Shown here: positions 7,101 to 14,248 of the stretch, one piece after another
Layout: every line of letters begins with the position of its first letter
How positions within the stretch are numbered: position 1 is the stretch's first letter
Virus record (IMG/VR): IMGVR_UViG_3300030060_007244
Location: 1-22,415 of that record
DNA length: 22,415 nt
Direction: 5' to 3' (one strand)
Origin: a virus
Program-made: the position numbers and the translations under genes
Notes under the pieces: generated by a model
What the model saw: only the letters and a program-made list of their open reading frames with translations
Database searches by the model: none
Told to the model about the DNA's origin: nothing

Positions 7101-7904
7101 GTGAATAAAATTCTTTATAAAATAAGAATTGGCTTAGGCCTTGGAGATGTGTTTTGTGCGTCTGGTGCCTTAAAAAAACTTACTCAAAAATTAGACGCTA
7201 AAGTTTTTGTTGAAACAGGTCAACCCTCAGTCTTTGAAGATCAGCCTCATGTAATAAAAGCGTTTAGAGGAGCTTATGATTATTTAGATATTGACATTGA
7301 AAATCTTTACAAAAGTTTTGATAAAATTTACGTTGCAGATTATTATAACGAAAATCACTTAAAGTCTAAAACTAACATTGTTGAGGCGTACTGTGAATCT
7401 ATTGATGTAGATAAAACCTCTTTACCTTATTTGTTAGTGGATAAAGATAAGTTTAATAGTTTTGAGTTTATTAATGACGATTATATTTTTGTTGCACTAT
7501 CTGACAAAATAAAACCCTTTGTCAGTGAAATAGGTTCATCAAAACATCTTTCTAACAATTACTGTAAAGATTTGATATACGCCATTCAAAAAAGCTTTCC
7601 AAATTATAAAATTGTAGATATTGACAGTTTAAATCCAAATATACATGACAAAAAAGAATTACTTTACATTGCTATGAAAGCGAAAAGTTTTGTAGCGGTT
7701 GATGGTGGAATGGTGCACATAGCGTCTAATCAACCAACTTTTAAGAAGGGAGTTTGTTTATATCGTAATCAAGATTGTGTAGATTCTTTTGGGTACAAAG
7801 AACAAACTAATTTAATTTCAGACACACCTTTAATTGGACCCTACGTATCAATAGAAAAAATTATAAATGAACTTAATAAAATTATAGATCAAAATGTTAA
7901 CTGA
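7101..7904 (+). CDS. GT9-like (heptosyltransferase-type) glycosyltransferase
   Basis: This 267-residue protein starts at GTG 7101, one base after the upstream stop. The N-terminus IGLGLGDVFCASGALKKL matches the opening of GT-B family 9 enzymes, where 'GlGD.l...p.l..L' forms the acceptor-side loop. The C-terminal half contains DKKELLYIAMKAKSFVAVDG then GMVHIAS (D201-G-G-M-V-H206). This corresponds to the family's nucleotide-sugar site, 'l..a...v..D.G..HlA'. GT9 enzymes usually transfer ADP-heptose to lipopolysaccharide core. It is shorter than cellular heptosyltransferases (about 320-350 residues), so donor and acceptor may differ. The last 11 bases overlap the next oxygenase. In a phage this suggests modification of the host surface glycan or of a virion protein. 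Confidence 0.68.
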   Translation: MNKILYKIRIGLGLGDVFCASGALKKLTQKLDAKVFVETGQPSVFEDQPHVIKAFRGAYDYLDIDIENLYKSFDKIYVADYYNENHLKSKTNIVEAYCESIDVDKTSLPYLLVDKDKFNSFEFINDDYIFVALSDKIKPFVSEIGSSKHLSNNYCKDLIYAIQKSFPNYKIVDIDSLNPNIHDKKELLYIAMKAKSFVAVDGGMVHIASNQPTFKKGVCLYRNQDCVDSFGYKEQTNLISDTPLIGPYVSIEKIINELNKIIDQNVN

Positions 7905-8418
7905 AAAAATATTATTTAAAGAGTCTGCTTATCTTACTAAATACGAAGGAGATACAAATGTTATAGATAAACACATAGAGCATATTTTACTATTTGATAA
8001 AGGACGTAAAGGAAGTAATGAGGGGGGCTATCAAAGTCATGATATTACTTTTGGTTTTCATGAATTACTTACTTTTACACAAAAGTGTGCCGTAGAATTA
8101 GAACCAAGTTTGATCCTTTCAAATTTTTGGTTAAACGTAAACAAAGGAAATAATTATAATTCAGAACACATACATGAATTAAATGGTGCATCTGCGGTTT
8201 ATTACCATAAAGTTTGCTGTGATAAATCTCCTATTTACTTTAAACATTTATGTTCTCAGGTTGTATTGGGCACACCAAAATTCTATCCTAAAAACGGCGA
8301 TTTAATATTTTTTCCTGCTTACTTACCTCATGGAGTACAAGGGTGTGGTAATCCAGAACATGAAAGAATTTCTTTAGCTTTAAACTTTAAAATAAATAAA
8401 CACTCTTTAGGATTATGA
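7894..8418 (+). CDS. 2-oxoglutarate/Fe(II) oxygenase-like protein, HxH type
   Basis: This 174-residue protein resembles the small oxygenase-like family known as TIGR02466. The core is SNFWLNVNKGNNYNSEHIHE, then LNGASAVYYH, which fits the family's 'W.n.n..g..n..H.H....sgv.Y' pattern. A GDLIFFPAYLPHGVQ and an ERISLALNF segment follow. Candidate metal ligands are H92, H94 and distal H146, with R158 for 2-oxoglutarate. The HxH in place of the usual HxD is typical of this family rather than a mutation, though the metal ligation is unproven. It overlaps the GT9-like gene by 11 bases and the methyltransferase-like gene by ATGA, so it sits tightly between transfer enzymes. Confidence 0.68.
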   Translation: MLTEKILFKESAYLTKYEGDTNVIDKHIEHILLFDKGRKGSNEGGYQSHDITFGFHELLTFTQKCAVELEPSLILSNFWLNVNKGNNYNSEHIHELNGASAVYYHKVCCDKSPIYFKHLCSQVVLGTPKFYPKNGDLIFFPAYLPHGVQGCGNPEHERISLALNFKINKHSLGL

Positions 8419-8903
8419 ATAAAGTAATTCCACAACTTACCTTTGATTTTATAGAATGGATGGAAGAACAAGAAACAAGCGATAAAACCATTGTTGAATT
8501 TGGTTCTGGTAATTCAACTTTATATTTTAGTAATAAATTTAAAAAGGTTATTACTTATGAAGATGAACCGCAATGGATAGAAATGATTAAGTCTAGAAAT
8601 ATAGAAAACATACATATAAATTTTTTGGACTATAATTTTTATAAAAAAGAACCTGATTCTTTCAAAAACGTTGATTTTATTTTAATTGATAATAACCCTC
8701 GTGATAATAATTCACGACTATACGTGGCTCAAGCTTTAATAGAAAAAATTAATTATCAAAATACGTTGGTGTTAGATAATGGCAATTGGAACGGAGATTG
8801 TTATTTTTATTTACGAACAAAATATAAATCTTATCATGACTTTATAGGTATAAACCCAAGGGGAGATAGAACAGTAACTACAGTTTTTTATGACAGAAAA
8901 TAA
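8415..8903 (+). CDS. SAM-dependent methyltransferase-like protein
   Basis: This 162-residue protein has a class I methyltransferase-like layout. Motif I is TIVEFGSGNSTLYF (E28-F-G-S-G-N-S), which would bind S-adenosylmethionine. An acidic E49 (ITYEDEPQW) sits at the end of the second strand, where the ribose is normally held. VDFILIDNNPR (D87, D92) and TLVLDNGNW (D121) follow at the strand 4 and 5 positions. It is shorter than most methyltransferases and lacks a clear substrate domain, so it could be a minimal O-methyltransferase or a degenerate relative. ATGA overlap with the upstream oxygenase and a 14-base overlap with the next suggest one co-expressed set. The target is unknown; a sugar hydroxyl or carboxyl would suit the neighbouring enzymes. 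Confidence 0.62.
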   Translation: MNKVIPQLTFDFIEWMEEQETSDKTIVEFGSGNSTLYFSNKFKKVITYEDEPQWIEMIKSRNIENIHINFLDYNFYKKEPDSFKNVDFILIDNNPRDNNSRLYVAQALIEKINYQNTLVLDNGNWNGDCYFYLRTKYKSYHDFIGINPRGDRTVTTVFYDRK

Positions 8904-9465
8904 TTTTCATCAAATATATGAGAGTAAAATTTACAGAGGTGTGCTTGATAATGAGGTGTGCCAACAATCTAAAAAATTTATTGAATCTTTTAAAGATAAA
9001 TTTACTGAGTACAAGTGGGATTGTCCTCTTAAAACATCACTTAATTTAACAAACAATATTTTAAATATTGTAGAGTTAAGACAATTAAAATTTAATATTT
9101 TATCTCATATAGATAATTATATGTTGCAAACAGAAAAGTTTTTTGATGGATTCATAGATAATTCATGGATTAATATTTATGAAAAAAACTATTATCAAGA
9201 ATTTCACAATCATGTAAGTGAAATTCATAAATGTATAAGTGGTGTCGTTTATCTAACAGAAAAAAACTCAAGTATCATTTTTGACACAAATCATGCTAAA
9301 AATTTAATTCCTGAATTCTCAGATATAATAATATTTGAGGATGATATGTTTCACAGAGTTAAGTCTAATGATGAAGAATTAAGAATAAGTTTAGCTTTTA
9401 ATTATAGAAAATGTGTTCCATGGCATGGGTTAAAAAAAACAAACAAGGAGAAAACAAATGATTAA
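8890..9465 (+). CDS. 2-oxoglutarate/Fe(II) oxygenase-like protein, HxH type
   Basis: This 191-residue protein is of the same TIGR02466-like type as the gene two places upstream. The signature is SWINIYEKNYYQEFHNHVSE followed by ISGVVYLTE, with a distal DMFHRVKS and ELRISLAFNYR. Candidate ligands are H106, H108 and H155, and R165 is the 2-oxoglutarate candidate. The first 85 residues are helical and Lys/Asn-rich. G+C is extremely low here: the 60 bases at 9061-9120 contain only 8 G or C. The start overlaps the methyltransferase-like gene by 14 bases. Its last codons hold the AAGGAG for the glycosyltransferase that follows. The two HxH enzymes flank the methyltransferase, suggesting a duplication followed by divergence. 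Confidence 0.7.
   Translation: MTENNFHQIYESKIYRGVLDNEVCQQSKKFIESFKDKFTEYKWDCPLKTSLNLTNNILNIVELRQLKFNILSHIDNYMLQTEKFFDGFIDNSWINIYEKNYYQEFHNHVSEIHKCISGVVYLTEKNSSIIFDTNHAKNLIPEFSDIIIFEDDMFHRVKSNDEELRISLAFNYRKCVPWHGLKKTNKEKTND
9445..9450 (+). promoter_or_regulatory. Strong Shine-Dalgarno for the GT-A glycosyltransferase
   Basis: AAGGAG lies 7 bases before ATG 9458 and within the end of the upstream gene. It fixes the start despite the 8-base overlap. It is the clearest ribosome binding site in the AT-rich island. Confidence 0.6.
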
Positions 9466-10267
9466 ACCAGAAGAACTAAAAGATAAAAACTTTAAAGTTT
9501 TTTTAGGAATGCCCATGTATGGAGGTATGTTGTCTGAAGCTACATTACATGGATTGTTAGAGTTGCAACAATGGTCAATGTCTGCAAACAAAAATGTTGC
9601 TATGCGAATACAAACCATGGGTAATGAAAGTTTGATTACCCGCGCAAGAAATACAATAGTATCTATGATGATGGATCAAAACGATTTTGTGGCCACACAT
9701 CTTTTATTTATAGACGCTGATATAGGATTTTCTTGGCAAAACGTAGAAAGACTACTTTGTGCAGATAAAGACATAGCCTGTGGAATATATCCAAGAAAAC
9801 ATATTTATTTAGAAAAAATTAAAAAAATTTTAGAAGAAACACCAAACGCTACACCAGACGATATTGAAGCTAGAGCCTTGGGGTACAATGTTAATTTTGA
9901 TGACCCACATAACTTAAAAGGAGAAAATGGTTTTTTTAAAGTAAACGAAGCCGCTACAGGTATGATGCTTGTAAAGCGAGAGGTTTTTCGAACTATGTTT
10001 AAAAAGTTTCCTGAGAGAAAATACGAGTCTGATCAAATTGTAAACGGCCAATCTTACAAATCAGATAATTGTTACGACCTTTTTGCTGTTGGTCCTTATA
10101 TGACTTTAGATCAAAAGAGATACTTATCTGAAGATTATTATTTTTCTAGACTATGGACAGAGGAGTGTGGTGGAGAAATATGGGCCGACTTAGGTATGCC
10201 TTTAACTCACTTTGGTAATAGAGCTTTTAAGGGTCATGTAGGAACTTTGGTTGCTAAAAAAGAGTAA
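9458..10267 (+). CDS. GT-A-type glycosyltransferase (GT2/Anp1-like)
   Basis: This 269-residue protein has the features of a GT-A nucleotide-sugar glycosyltransferase. FLGMPMYGG opens the first strand. ESLITRARNTIVSMMM and HLLFIDADIGFSW follow, with D86-A-D88 as the DxD that binds the metal and sugar nucleotide. The run DIACGIYPRK, the central AATGMMLVKREVF, the EDYYFSRLW acceptor-side segment and a late PLTHFGN (H251) match a glycosyltransferase type common in phages and related to GT2/Anp1. Length is typical for a single catalytic domain without a membrane anchor, so it is probably cytoplasmic. It starts behind a strong AAGGAG and ends in TAATG with the next oxygenase. Donor and acceptor are unknown. 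Confidence 0.78.
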   Translation: MIKPEELKDKNFKVFLGMPMYGGMLSEATLHGLLELQQWSMSANKNVAMRIQTMGNESLITRARNTIVSMMMDQNDFVATHLLFIDADIGFSWQNVERLLCADKDIACGIYPRKHIYLEKIKKILEETPNATPDDIEARALGYNVNFDDPHNLKGENGFFKVNEAATGMMLVKREVFRTMFKKFPERKYESDQIVNGQSYKSDNCYDLFAVGPYMTLDQKRYLSEDYYFSRLWTEECGGEIWADLGMPLTHFGNRAFKGHVGTLVAKKE

Positions 10268-10746
10268 TGAATGTTATAGATAATTTTTTACCTGAAGATG
10301 TTTTTTTGGAAATAAAAAACAATCTTCTTAGTTTAGATTTTCCTTGGTATTACAGTAGCGCTGTTGCCTCTGATCAAGACGACAGTGATTTTTATTTCAA
10401 TCATAATTTCTATGAATTTGAAAGCTCTAGAAGTTCTTGGTGTCATAAAATAGTTAATCCTTTGTTAGGAAAATTGACTTTTAATAATTTAGTTAGAGCA
10501 AGAGCAAATCTTTATACAAGAAAAACAGAACCAGTTCCAAACGGTTTTCACATAGATCAAAATCATCGTCATACGGTGGCTTTATTTACGATTAATACAA
10601 ATAATGGTTACACGCTTTTCAAAGATGGAACAAAACACCAATCAGTTGAAAACACTATGTTACTTTTTGATGGATCTCTTGAGCACGCTAGCGTCGCACA
10701 AACAGACGAAAAAGTAAGGGTAAACATCAATCTTAATTTAATATAG
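10267..10746 (+). CDS. 2-oxoglutarate/Fe(II) oxygenase-like protein, HxD type
   Basis: This 159-residue protein is a short double-stranded beta-helix oxygenase candidate. The metal ligands are visible as H95-I-D97 (NGFHIDQNH) and H140 (SLEHASVAQ). R151 (EKVRVNINLNL) is placed for 2-oxoglutarate about eleven residues after the distal His, as in the family. HTVALFTINTNNGYTLFKDG gives the strands between them, and MLLFDG is the usual turn before the distal His. It overlaps the glycosyltransferase by one base (TAATG) and is the last gene of the AT-rich island. A 31-base gap follows, then the nozzle gene. Hydroxylation of a sugar or of a protein residue are both possible. Confidence 0.68.
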   Translation: MNVIDNFLPEDVFLEIKNNLLSLDFPWYYSSAVASDQDDSDFYFNHNFYEFESSRSSWCHKIVNPLLGKLTFNNLVRARANLYTRKTEPVPNGFHIDQNHRHTVALFTINTNNGYTLFKDGTKHQSVENTMLLFDGSLEHASVAQTDEKVRVNINLNLI

Positions 10747-10777
10747 ATTTTGTGAAAATCAGTAGTATATTGGCATA

Positions 10778-12604
10778 ATGCCATTAGTTAATTTTAGACC
10801 AGCACCAGGTATTAATAAGGAAGTCACTGACTATACTGGTCAGGGTAAGTGGACTGATGGTGATATGGTTAGATTCTTTCAAGGATCTGCACAAAAAATA
10901 AAGGGTTGGGAAAGGTTTCTTTCAACTACATTAGTCGGTGTGGTTAGAGATCAACACGCTTGGGTTGCTCTTGACGGTACAAGGTACAACGCCTTTGGCA
11001 CTGATAGAAAGCTCTATGTTTTTGAAGAGGGTAGGGCCTATGACATAACTCCTATTAGAGAAACACAAGCTTTGACTAATCCATTTACCACTAACGGTAC
11101 TACATCTGTAGTTGTTACCGATACAGGTCATGGTGCACAAAAAGGAGATTTTGTTACCTTTGATTCTTTCTCTGCTATAGACGGACTAGATATGAACAAA
11201 GAGTTTGAGGTAACATCTTTAGCCAACTCAGACGCTTATGTCGTAACTACTACATCGGCTGCATCAGGCTCTACATCTGGTGGTGGAGGTTCAGGTAATG
11301 CTAAATATCAAATAACTATTGGTCCTGAGCTTTCTACTTCAGCTTTTGGTTGGGGCACAGATACATGGGGTTCAAGCACCTGGGGCACACCCTCAGCAAC
11401 ATCTAATGTAACCTTAGAAGCTAGACAATGGTCATTAGATAACTTTGGTCAACTATTGATTGCTACAGTTTTAAATGGAGGAGCTTTTGAATGGAGTCCT
11501 ACCTCTGGTGTATCTACAAGAGCCACAGCCATAACGGGTGCTCCGACTGCATCTAGATTAAGTTTAGTTTCTACACCAGATAGGCATTTATTGTTTTTTG
11601 GCACAGAAAATACGATAGGCACAACCGGTTCGCAAGATGATTTATTATTAAGATTTTCAAATCAAGAAGATAGAAACACTTATCAGCCAACAGCAGAAAA
11701 CACTGCAGGATCTTTACGTATTGCTGACGGATCACGGATCGTGGCCGCAGAAAGATCAAGAGGTCAGATATTAGTATGGACAGATACATCTTTACACTCT
11801 TTACAATTCATTGGGCCACCCTTTACTTTTGGTTTAAGACAATTAGGTCAGAATTGTGGTATTATAGGTAGTCATGCGGGTGTTGATATTAATGGTGTAA
11901 GTTATTGGATGTCACAAGATTCATTTTTCTTATTCGATGGCTCCGTTAAAAAATTACCTTGTACGGTAGAACAATTTATTTTTAATAATATAAACGTAAC
12001 TGGATCAGAGAACGCCTTTGCAGGACATAATGGTGAGTTTAATGAGATTATGTGGTTTTATGCTAGAACAGGATCTGACCAGATTAATGCTATAGTTGCC
12101 TATAACTATTTAGAGCAAACATGGTGGACTGGCACTTTATCAAGAACAACATGGATTGATAGGGAAGTATATGATAATCCTATAGCGACAGAGTACAGTT
12201 CTACAACTACTGCTAACAATGAAGTTATAAGTGGATTAACTGATGGTGCCTCATCAGTGTTTTTACATGAAACAGGAAACAATGGTGATGGTGCTGCAAT
12301 AACTGCTTTTGTAAAATCAGGTGTTGTTCAAATAGGAGAGGGTAATGACTTTTCTTTTGTATCAAAATTAATACCCGATATAGAGGATCAAGAAGGCGTT
12401 TTAAATGCTAAATTAGAATTTAAAAACTATCCTAATAATAGCACAAGCGTCACAAAAACAGTAAGCTTCCAAGATAATACGGATTTTGTTAGCTTACGAG
12501 GCAGAGGTCGAGAGTTTACCGTTAATGTTGTATCTAACACGACAGGAACAGCATGGAGATTAGGAACTCAAAGATTTGATATACAACCTGATGGTAGAAG
12601 ATAA
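10778..12604 (+). CDS. Tail nozzle / phage stabilisation protein (P22 gp10-like)
   Basis: This 608-residue protein resembles phage stabilisation proteins of the P22 gp10 type, which form the nozzle under the adaptor and plug the short tail. The N-terminus PLVNFRPAPGINKEVTDYTG with GKWTDGDMVRFF, then a KIKGWERF segment, is characteristic: the family opens 'mp...f.pGi.......g.....w.dg..VRf..g...k..Gw'. The body is beta-rich and consistent with a beta-propeller: repeated short units such as RHLLFFGTEN, RGQILVWTDTSLHSLQF, VSYWMSQDSFFLFDG and NEIMWFYARTG. A WGxxx triplet at W192, W197 and W202 echoes the repeat protein upstream. There is no good ribosome binding site. Its last codons overlap the cupin gene. 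Placement ahead of ejection proteins matches the P22-type order. Confidence 0.68.
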   Translation: MPLVNFRPAPGINKEVTDYTGQGKWTDGDMVRFFQGSAQKIKGWERFLSTTLVGVVRDQHAWVALDGTRYNAFGTDRKLYVFEEGRAYDITPIRETQALTNPFTTNGTTSVVVTDTGHGAQKGDFVTFDSFSAIDGLDMNKEFEVTSLANSDAYVVTTTSAASGSTSGGGGSGNAKYQITIGPELSTSAFGWGTDTWGSSTWGTPSATSNVTLEARQWSLDNFGQLLIATVLNGGAFEWSPTSGVSTRATAITGAPTASRLSLVSTPDRHLLFFGTENTIGTTGSQDDLLLRFSNQEDRNTYQPTAENTAGSLRIADGSRIVAAERSRGQILVWTDTSLHSLQFIGPPFTFGLRQLGQNCGIIGSHAGVDINGVSYWMSQDSFFLFDGSVKKLPCTVEQFIFNNINVTGSENAFAGHNGEFNEIMWFYARTGSDQINAIVAYNYLEQTWWTGTLSRTTWIDREVYDNPIATEYSSTTTANNEVISGLTDGASSVFLHETGNNGDGAAITAFVKSGVVQIGEGNDFSFVSKLIPDIEDQEGVLNAKLEFKNYPNNSTSVTKTVSFQDNTDFVSLRGRGREFTVNVVSNTTGTAWRLGTQRFDIQPDGRR

Positions 12605-13136
12605 GCTTATACAACAATTAAAAAGTCAAAAGATGTCTATTACAGAGGACACTATTTTAGAAAGATTGTTAGATAGATATCGTTGGCCTAAACTTTATTC
12701 AAGTACCCTCCAACCAAGCGTTGAGGCAATAAAAGAAGATGGCACTAAACACCAAGATTTTTTTGATGATGACGATTATATAAATTCATTAGATTGTATA
12801 AAATCTTATGAGGAGGGCTACTCTTTAATAATTTCTAACACTGGCACTTTATGTAAAGACCTTTGGCTTATTCAACAACTCTTAAATCAAAACTATCAAA
12901 GACACATAAATTGTAACTTATACTTTGGTAATGGTAAAAAATCAGTATCTTTTCCTAAACATAATCATGAATATCCCGTTATTGTTAAAAACATATATGG
13001 CACATCTAAATGGATAATTGATGGAAAAGAAGTTATTTTAAAAGATCAAGATGTAATTTGGTTTGATAAGGGCATAGATCATCAAGTGGTAGAAATAAGT
13101 GATGCAAAATTATCTTTGACATGTAATATGGAATAA
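12591..13136 (+). CDS. Cupin-fold protein, possible Fe(II) oxygenase
   Basis: The 181-residue reading from ATG 12591 overlaps the nozzle gene by 14 bases. A TTG at 12576 would add five residues and is less likely. The N-terminal third is helical. The C-terminal part has a cupin or JmjC-like barrel: PKHNHEYPVIVKNIYGTSKW (H124, H126, E127) followed by VILKDQDVIWFDKGIDHQVV (H164). This matches the pattern 'H.H(E)...vf.qi.G.k.w ... l..GDv..f..g..H.v' in which two His, one acidic residue and a distal His hold a metal. It could be a 2-oxoglutarate oxygenase or a non-enzymatic binding cupin. The stop overlaps the next small gene (TAATG). Confidence 0.58.
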   Translation: MVEDKLIQQLKSQKMSITEDTILERLLDRYRWPKLYSSTLQPSVEAIKEDGTKHQDFFDDDDYINSLDCIKSYEEGYSLIISNTGTLCKDLWLIQQLLNQNYQRHINCNLYFGNGKKSVSFPKHNHEYPVIVKNIYGTSKWIIDGKEVILKDQDVIWFDKGIDHQVVEISDAKLSLTCNME

Positions 13137-13309
13137 TGGCTAAACTAATATTACAAAGATTTCCTGACCCAAGACCTGAGTATGATGCTCAACAGTCAGC
13201 TGAATTAATAAGACAACTTGAAGAAATGATACAACAATTGAACACTCAATACACACAAGACACACAAGAGGAGTCTACAAGAAGGAGTTGGTTTTTTTCT
13301 AATGGCTGA
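13136..13309 (+). CDS. 57-aa coiled-coil micro-protein
   Basis: This 57-residue frame runs from the ATG overlapping the cupin stop (TAATG) to TGA 13307-13309. It begins MAKLILQRFPDPRPEYDAQQ, then a helix (ELIRQLEEMIQQLNTQY), and ends RRSWFFSNG. Heptad-like Leu/Ile spacing suggests a short coiled coil. The same layout, 'RFP.P.peYd' then a helix then an aromatic end, is familiar from short unnamed proteins of marine phages. Overlaps at both ends (1 and 8 bases) with real genes, and no stop across 57 codons of AT-rich DNA, support it. The role is unknown; a virion or assembly partner is possible. Confidence 0.65.
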   Translation: MAKLILQRFPDPRPEYDAQQSAELIRQLEEMIQQLNTQYTQDTQEESTRRSWFFSNG

Positions 13310-13658
13310 TGTTTTTAAAAGATTTATAACTAACGTTACTACAACAGACCTGACAACGGTGTTTACTGTTCCAACTGCTAATGTAGCAGCTACACCTCCA
13401 GTTCCTGTGTCTACTTTCATTGTTAAAACAATAAACACTCATAACTATGACGGGTCTTCAGCGGTAACTGTCAATGTAGACCACAATGACGGCAGTGCTG
13501 ACTTTCAAATATTTCAAGTTGACGTAGCGGCCTCTAACACAAATACCATAAGCACTAGCATGGTGTACCAAGAGGGTGATTCTATGAAGGTTCAAGCAAA
13601 CGCTGCTTCTAGAGCTATGATTGAGGTATCTATATTGGAGATAAAACAACAACAATAA
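13302..13658 (+). CDS. Small beta-rich phage protein, probable minor virion component
   Basis: This 118-residue protein starts at ATG 13302, eight bases inside the previous gene. It is rich in Thr, Val, Ala and Asn, with alternating strands (TTVFTVPTANVAATPPV, TFIVKTINTHNYDG, VTVNVDHNDG, MIEVSILEI). MADVFKRF at the start is common among small structural proteins of environmental phages. No catalytic residues stand out. An AAGGAG lies 14 bases upstream, rather far. A head-decoration or tail accessory role is inferred only from composition and neighbours. Confidence 0.65.
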   Translation: MADVFKRFITNVTTTDLTTVFTVPTANVAATPPVPVSTFIVKTINTHNYDGSSAVTVNVDHNDGSADFQIFQVDVAASNTNTISTSMVYQEGDSMKVQANAASRAMIEVSILEIKQQQ

Positions 13659-14248
13659 TGTATGTAATAGCAGACGTACCTAAAGAAATATTAAGTATCT
13701 TAGATGGTGTTATTGAAGAAAAGGGTTTATCGCCTTTGAATCAAGATCTTGCCGGCAACATTAAACATGAGTATGCCATACCAAAAGGTAAAGCTGCAGT
13801 CTCACCAATGTTAATGCAAATGATAATAAAGCATCAAGAAAAATATCCAAATTATTTCAAAAAAGCACACTCCACAATAAACTATAAAGCTTGTGAAATT
13901 GAGCTATTTAATCTGTGGGTAAACTTTCAAAAAAAATATGAGTTTAATCCAATGCATGTGCATGATGGTTTATATAGTTTTGTGATATGGCACAAGGTGC
14001 CCTACACTATGAAAGATGAAAAAGAAAGATTAGCTAACATGATGGATAATGATTTTAGAGCAGGTATGTTTGCTTTCTTTTTTTCTGATCCGTCAGGTAG
14101 AATTACACAAGAGGCTTTACACGTTGATAATAGCTGGGAGGGTAAAGTGGCTCTTTTTCCGGCTAATTTAAATCATTGTGTCTATCCTTTTTACACGTCT
14201 GATGAGTACAGAATCTCTATATCAGGTAACCTCGGTTTTAAGATATAA
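13658..14248 (+). CDS. 2-oxoglutarate/Fe(II) oxygenase-like protein, HxHD type
   Basis: This 196-residue protein is an oxygenase candidate of the HxH type. Its core is ELFNLWVNFQKKYEFNPMHV and HDGLYSFVIWHKVPY, with H100, H102 and D103. The distal part is WEGKVALFPANLNHCVYPFY (H173) and EYRISISGNLGF (R185). The spacing of twelve residues between distal His and Arg is typical. The 'H.H.g..SFv.w..iP' pattern recurs in oxygenase-like proteins of phages. Unlike the main island, it stands alone among small structural genes; it overlaps the upstream stop by TAATG. It is the seventh oxygenase/cupin-type gene in about 8 kb. A short gap of 40 bases follows. Confidence 0.72.
   Translation: MYVIADVPKEILSILDGVIEEKGLSPLNQDLAGNIKHEYAIPKGKAAVSPMLMQMIIKHQEKYPNYFKKAHSTINYKACEIELFNLWVNFQKKYEFNPMHVHDGLYSFVIWHKVPYTMKDEKERLANMMDNDFRAGMFAFFFSDPSGRITQEALHVDNSWEGKVALFPANLNHCVYPFYTSDEYRISISGNLGFKI

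Noticed and set aside
10746-10760. Perfect short hairpin GATTTT-GTG-AAAATC between the island and the nozzle gene, considered as a terminator
   Set aside because: The stem is only 6 bp and AT-rich, with no following T-run; such repeats are expected by chance in this composition.
12576-12590. TTG start at 12576 for the cupin gene
   Set aside because: An ATG is available at 12591 with a shorter overlap, and TTG starts are rare.
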